From Bacillota bacterium (GTDB lineage Bacteria; Bacillota; Clostridia; Lachnospirales; Lachnospiraceae), in contig JAEYQV010000058.1 of assembly GCA_023409835.1 (NCBI GenBank), positions 1 to 9,278 of the forward strand: a stretch of 9,278 nt of DNA, read 5' to 3'. Below the pieces are notes generated by a model. The model had not been told where the DNA came from. It ran no database searches and worked only from the letters and a program-made list of their open reading frames with translations. Positions 6,412 through 9,278 of this stretch are shown piece after piece. Both the position numbers and the translations under genes were made by a program. The first letter of the stretch is position 1. Each line of letters opens with the position of its first letter.

Positions 6412-8655
6412 TTATATACTGAAGCCCATTCCCAGTACTTTCTTCAGGCTGCCTGCCCGATATTCATAGACACTATAGCCCCAGCCCTCAAACCAGTTTT
6501 CTCCGATCACAACTTCATATGTTCCATCTCCGTCTATATCGACCGAACCCAATACAGAGGTCGTATACAGCATAATAATCTCTGTTCCCTTCTCAAACTC
6601 CGAACCATCGCCTTCCTCCGCTATATCGCGGTAAGCCTCGTCTATTATGCTGATCCTGCCGTTATCATACAGTAGGGTATAAGAATAGTTTCCCTCTGCC
6701 TTCACCTGATAATACGGTGATTTCGGATATCGATAGGTACAGATGATATCCTCCCAATCACCATCCTGATCCAAGTCAAGGCTGATCCCCTCCGTATGAC
6801 TGATCTGATACTCCGGATGTCCGATCTCCCGGAAGAATTCCTGTATGATTTTTTTATAGTAAGAAGCCTCTTCCCTTCTTCGCTTCGGACTGAGGACTTC
6901 TGCTTTAGAACCGATTGCCAGGTCATATGTAACTTCCTCCAACATATCCAGATGATAGAAGGATCCAAAATCTATGTCTGCCTCCGGAGCTTTCCCCTTA
7001 GCCTTTCCTGCGAATTCATACCCCGTGAATAATTGATAGACTTCTCCGCCCTTCAGCAAAGCAGCCGTCCCATCGGCATCCACCCATTCCCTGCCATCGA
7101 AGCCACCCAGCAAAGTCCCCTCTGCAACGACCGGAAGGATTATAATATCCTCCTTCGATTGACCGGCTTGTTCGGAAGGAGGCATTTCAAACTCAAAGAT
7201 ATCCTCATTACCGGTATCAAAAGCTTCAAGGCGATACCGGTTCCTTTTATTATAAGTACCGTTTGTAACCGTCTTCGCACCATCCTCAGCATAATTCGTT
7301 ATGATATAGGCCCCGGTTGACAGGTTATAATCCTTCTCCGTATCCACATTATGCTCTACGTTGAATACCGTTTCCGTAGCCCCGATCAGATACCAATCAT
7401 TTTCCTGATAGCGGAATTGATAGCGATTCGCCCATTTCCAGGCACTTCCTCCATAGAAGGACATATGGATTGTTCCCTTTTGAATCGATATTCCCTCAAA
7501 CGGATCTCCCCAGATACCGCCTTCATCCGATCTTAATATCGCATCTCTGGCAATGACTGATCTTTCATAGGTTCCATCCTCTTTACTGAAGGCAATGATC
7601 AGTATCCTGGGAGCGGAGCTTCCATCCTTCGCAGTCCCCTCAATTACAAGAGCGAGGTCATTGACCCCGTCCTGATTCAGATCTCCCTTAACCAATATCT
7701 TCTCACCGTATAATTCACATAGCTGGTATCCCTCCGGTATGAATTCCTCCGGACTGTTCGCGGTAAATGGTATCCCTTCGCTGCTGACAGCGTGATTTCC
7801 GGGCTGTGGCAGAAGCTCCGGGAAATCTACCCATATCTCATTCTCACTTATTATATAGCTTAGGATCTCCTGGTAGGAAATTTCATACAATGCATAGCCA
7901 CCGACGGCATAGGGTACTTCGATCCCGATCCCTAAGGCTTCCTTCGTAAAATAGCTGTAATAGGGTGTATCGCCGGATAAACCGTCTGCATCCATAATTT
8001 CGGCAGCCGTCAGAGCATTGATATTATCCTCCAGTAAGGTCTGTAGCTCCTGATCCGCATCCCGGATAGGGTCGGTATACTTACTGCCCTTTTTAAATTC
8101 TGTAACAAAGGAATCGTTTATTTTCACTACATCGGCCAATCTTACTCTGGATGCGTTTTTTAGATTTATATTTGTGGTATAAAAATTGTGATTTGGATGG
8201 GTTGCCCCGGGGAAGCTGGAATAAACAATATACTGAATGCTTAATAGATTCTCTCCCTGAAAGGAAACCTTATAGTTTATTTCAAGGGTTCCATTCTCTG
8301 TTTGGTATTGTTCTATATCCTTCAGTGCATCCTTACGAATCAGCTCATTAACACTATCCTGTTTATCCTTATCAGCCAATCCTGAGAGCTGAGGATATCG
8401 AATGTTTATCTCCCCCTTCAAATAGCTGGCATCCGTGAGCTGATAGGAAATCCTCTTTCCATTCTCACCTACCGGATTATCTTCGGGTATATTTGTGGCG
8501 GCTGCAGGCTCCGGTGTCGGAGACAGCTCCTTCGTTGTATTCGGTATTGAAGTAATCCCGTTCTCCTCTTCCGGCTGCCGATCCTTCCCTTTACAGGACA
8601 GGAAGAACACAGACGTAATAATAACCATCATATAGATATACTTTCTTCTTGTCAT
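6412..8655 (-). CDS. Large lipoprotein with DUF3298-like domain and calcium-loop motifs
   Basis: A 747-residue predicted lipoprotein on the outer face of the membrane; function unknown. Residues 1-20 are a lipoprotein signal peptide ending FFLSC, with Cys21 as the acylated residue, followed by a Pro/Glu/Thr-rich linker (22-66). Residues about 70-270 match the RsiV/DUF3298-like domain (ATHPNHNFYTTNINL at 151-165, RLADVVKINDSFV at 172-184) and are paralogous to the protein at 1204-2178. The rest contains three DxDxDG-type loops resembling EF-hand or FG-GAP calcium sites: DLNQDGVND (325-333), DLDQDGDWED (627-636) and DIDGDGTYE (706-714), the last two in a repeat-like C-terminal region. This suggests a surface-exposed beta-rich sensor or binding protein. 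Start ATG at 8655 has AGGAGG (8665-8670) 9 nt upstream. Aconitase follows by 44 bp, a functional link that is not obvious. Confidence 0.9.
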   Translation of the reverse strand: MTRRKYIYMMVIITSVFFLSCKGKDRQPEEENGITSIPNTTKELSPTPEPAAATNIPEDNPVGENGKRISYQLTDASYLKGEINIRYPQLSGLADKDKQDSVNELIRKDALKDIEQYQTENGTLEINYKVSFQGENLLSIQYIVYSSFPGATHPNHNFYTTNINLKNASRVRLADVVKINDSFVTEFKKGSKYTDPIRDADQELQTLLEDNINALTAAEIMDADGLSGDTPYYSYFTKEALGIGIEVPYAVGGYALYEISYQEILSYIISENEIWVDFPELLPQPGNHAVSSEGIPFTANSPEEFIPEGYQLCELYGEKILVKGDLNQDGVNDLALVIEGTAKDGSSAPRILIIAFSKEDGTYERSVIARDAILRSDEGGIWGDPFEGISIQKGTIHMSFYGGSAWKWANRYQFRYQENDWYLIGATETVFNVEHNVDTEKDYNLSTGAYIITNYAEDGAKTVTNGTYNKRNRYRLEAFDTGNEDIFEFEMPPSEQAGQSKEDIIILPVVAEGTLLGGFDGREWVDADGTAALLKGGEVYQLFTGYEFAGKAKGKAPEADIDFGSFYHLDMLEEVTYDLAIGSKAEVLSPKRRREEASYYKKIIQEFFREIGHPEYQISHTEGISLDLDQDGDWEDIICTYRYPKSPYYQVKAEGNYSYTLLYDNGRISIIDEAYRDIAEEGDGSEFEKGTEIIMLYTTSVLGSVDIDGDGTYEVVIGENWFEGWGYSVYEYRAGSLKKVLGMGFSI

Positions 8656-8748
8656 CTTCCTTTTCCTCCTAACGAAAAAATCCCTTCCTTATATCATGCC
8701 TGCCCTGGCTACTTACCGTTTCCTACTGTATTATTTCACAATTATTAT

Positions 8749-8776
8749 ATTATATATACAAAGCAAAGTATATCAC
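8749..8776 (-). promoter_or_regulatory. Tentative promoter of the lipoprotein-aconitase unit
   Basis: In a very A+T-rich stretch about 100 nt upstream of the lipoprotein ATG, the minus strand reads GTGATA (8771-8776), 16 nt, then TATAAT (8749-8754). A second TATAAT lies at 8744-8749, so the exact -10 is uncertain and the -35 is a poor match. Confidence 0.35.
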
Positions 8777-8883
8777 TAGTTTATTTTTCCACCGGTCTCA
8801 ATAGATCCCGGAATGCCCCATTATCAATACGATGACTTATAATAGCCCATGAAAATCCCAGATCGTAAGGAGAACAGAGCGAA

Positions 8884-8920
8884 GGGCAAATACCCAGAAT
8901 CTACCCTGAGGTATTTGCCC
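8884..8920 (-). terminator. Strong hairpin, possible terminator downstream of sigG
   Basis: Perfect 11-bp inverted arms, GGGCAAATACC (8884-8894) and GGTATTTGCCC (8910-8920). Three further CAG/CTG pairs across a one-base bulge extend the stem inward. On the minus strand it is followed by a T-rich but broken run (TTCGCTCTGTTCTCC), so termination is plausible but not textbook. It comes about 245 nt after the sigG stop and 26 nt after the small ORF at 8947-9081. It could instead be part of a dispersed repeat or structured RNA. Confidence 0.42.
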
Positions 8921-8939
8921 AATCGTCCTTTCTATGATA

Positions 8940-8967
8940 AATCAATTCATCCAAGGATGAAGTGATT
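8940..8967. repeat. Inverted repeat overlapping the end of the small ORF
   Basis: AATCAATTCATCC (8940-8952) and GGATGAAGTGATT (8955-8967) are 13-nt arms with one mismatch around a central AA. Neither strand has a following T-run, so it is not a normal terminator. It includes the stop codon of the small ORF. Its proximity to the 8884-8920 hairpin suggests a structured segment. Confidence 0.7.
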
Positions 8968-9081
8968 ACTCCCCTTTCCTAAAAGCTTATGGAAAAGAAG
9001 CGTATACTCCAATCCTTTCGGATTCTTTATCGCCGCATAGGCTCCTGGTACCGGAGCATAATGTAAATACATGCTCTCCAC
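8947..9081 (-). CDS. Doubtful small ORF, 44 residues
   Basis: Not recognised as any known family. The start chosen is GTG at 9081 because AGGGAG (9090-9095) lies 8 nt upstream; ATG at 9072 would leave only 3 nt to a GGAG. The product runs through YLHYAPVPGAYAAIKNPKG and LEYTLLFHKLLGKGS, with a mixed composition that looks protein-like rather than random. The frame stays open upstream of the start for about 14 more codons to a TGA, so this could also be the remnant of a longer gene. No membrane segment or signal peptide is seen. A strong hairpin follows 26 nt after the stop. The alternative is a conserved non-coding repeat that happens to be open in this frame. Confidence 0.28.
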   Translation of the reverse strand: MESMYLHYAPVPGAYAAIKNPKGLEYTLLFHKLLGKGSNHFILG

Positions 9082-9164
9082 CCACAAAGCTCCCTGTTTA
9101 TGTCCGATGCCATTTCATTGAAACGATAAATCGCTTCCCTTGTAATGAGTGGAATTCTGCAGGC

Positions 9165-9278
9165 CTATACCAGGTAATTCTTCATGTTTTTCAGTGCCGA
9201 TTTTTCCAGACGGCTGACCTGGGCTTGGGAGATATTGATCTCCTTCGCCACTTCCATCTGGGTTTTCCCTTCAAAGAA
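9165..9278 (-). CDS. sigG: RNA polymerase sporulation sigma factor SigG, C-terminal fragment
   Basis: The last 37 codons of a sigma factor that enters from the right edge; most of the gene is outside the window. The residues include GKTQMEVAKEINISQAQVSR, which is the region 4.2 helix-turn-helix that reads the -35 box. GKTQMEVAxEIxISQAQVSRLEKxAL is the form seen in SigG, the late forespore-specific sigma factor, and differs from SigF (usually TQxxVAxxLGISQVQVSR). SigG directs transcription of late forespore genes such as those for small acid-soluble proteins and germination receptors. Its presence indicates that the organism forms endospores. The protein ends NMKNYLV before a TAG stop, a normal length for the tail. 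Confidence 0.9.
   Translation of the reverse strand, partial: FFEGKTQMEVAKEINISQAQVSRLEKSALKNMKNYLV

Larger units (their letters stand above)
8656..9164. other. Hairpin-rich intergenic region between sigG and the lipoprotein gene
   Basis: About 500 bp with no confident gene. From the lipoprotein side it holds its ribosome binding site, an A+T-rich promoter-like block (8731-8776), an unassigned stretch (8777-8883), the hairpin at 8884-8920, the inverted repeat at 8940-8967 and the doubtful small ORF. Small palindromes also occur, including ATGTA-AA-TACAT at 9060-9071, TTTCA-T-TGAAA near 9113-9123 and CGAT-AA-ATCG at 9124-9133. No clean terminator is seen directly after sigG. Confidence 0.6.

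Noticed and set aside
6702..8351. Frames on both strands inside the lipoprotein gene
   Set aside because: They overlap a continuous 747-codon gene with a clear start and coherent domains, and none has its own start signals.
8656..8883. Riboswitch or leader RNA upstream of the lipoprotein-aconitase unit
   Set aside because: The predicted leader is about 100 nt with no recognised aptamer and no terminator hairpin near the start codon.

Overview
The window looks like chromosomal DNA from an anaerobic, endospore-forming member of the Firmicutes, most plausibly a plant-polysaccharide-using clostridium of the Lachnospiraceae type. This is inferred from the sporulation sigma factor (SigG-type) tail at the right edge, strong AGGAGG-type ribosome binding sites, moderate G+C, and a set of carbohydrate genes (GH3 glycosidase, AraC regulator, ROK sugar kinase). 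No 16S gene or other species marker is present, so the assignment stays general.

Layout, left to right. Positions 1-1058 hold the start of a GH3 glycoside hydrolase and, 17 bp upstream of it, an AraC-family regulator; both are on the minus strand and read as one unit. Positions 1161-1195 hold an intrinsic terminator for the next minus-strand gene (1204-2178), a secreted or membrane-anchored protein with an RsiV/DUF3298-like domain. The gap 2179-2548 contains a six-copy 26-27 bp tandem array that ends exactly at the -35 box of a good sigma-A-type promoter. That promoter drives the only plus-strand gene, a ROK-family fructokinase (2549-3478). A second, unrelated tandem array of 34-37 bp units follows and runs into the 3' end of the convergent aconitase gene (3602-6367). 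Aconitase lies 44 bp downstream of a large lipoprotein gene (6412-8655) that carries a second copy of the same DUF3298-like domain plus three calcium-loop-like motifs. The right end (8656-9164) is mostly non-coding, with two strong inverted repeats and a doubtful small ORF, and then the C-terminal end of sigG (9165-9278).

How the genes fit together. The AraC regulator probably controls the GH3 enzyme next to it. The ROK kinase would phosphorylate fructose or a similar hexose released by sugar breakdown, but it is transcribed alone. The lipoprotein and aconitase are probably co-transcribed, which is an unexplained pairing of an envelope protein with a TCA-cycle enzyme. The most unusual sequence is non-coding: the operator-like repeat array abutting the kinase promoter, the second array after the kinase gene, and the hairpin-rich segment downstream of sigG. 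No mobile element, CRISPR array, tRNA or rRNA was seen. No clearly new multi-gene system is evident.
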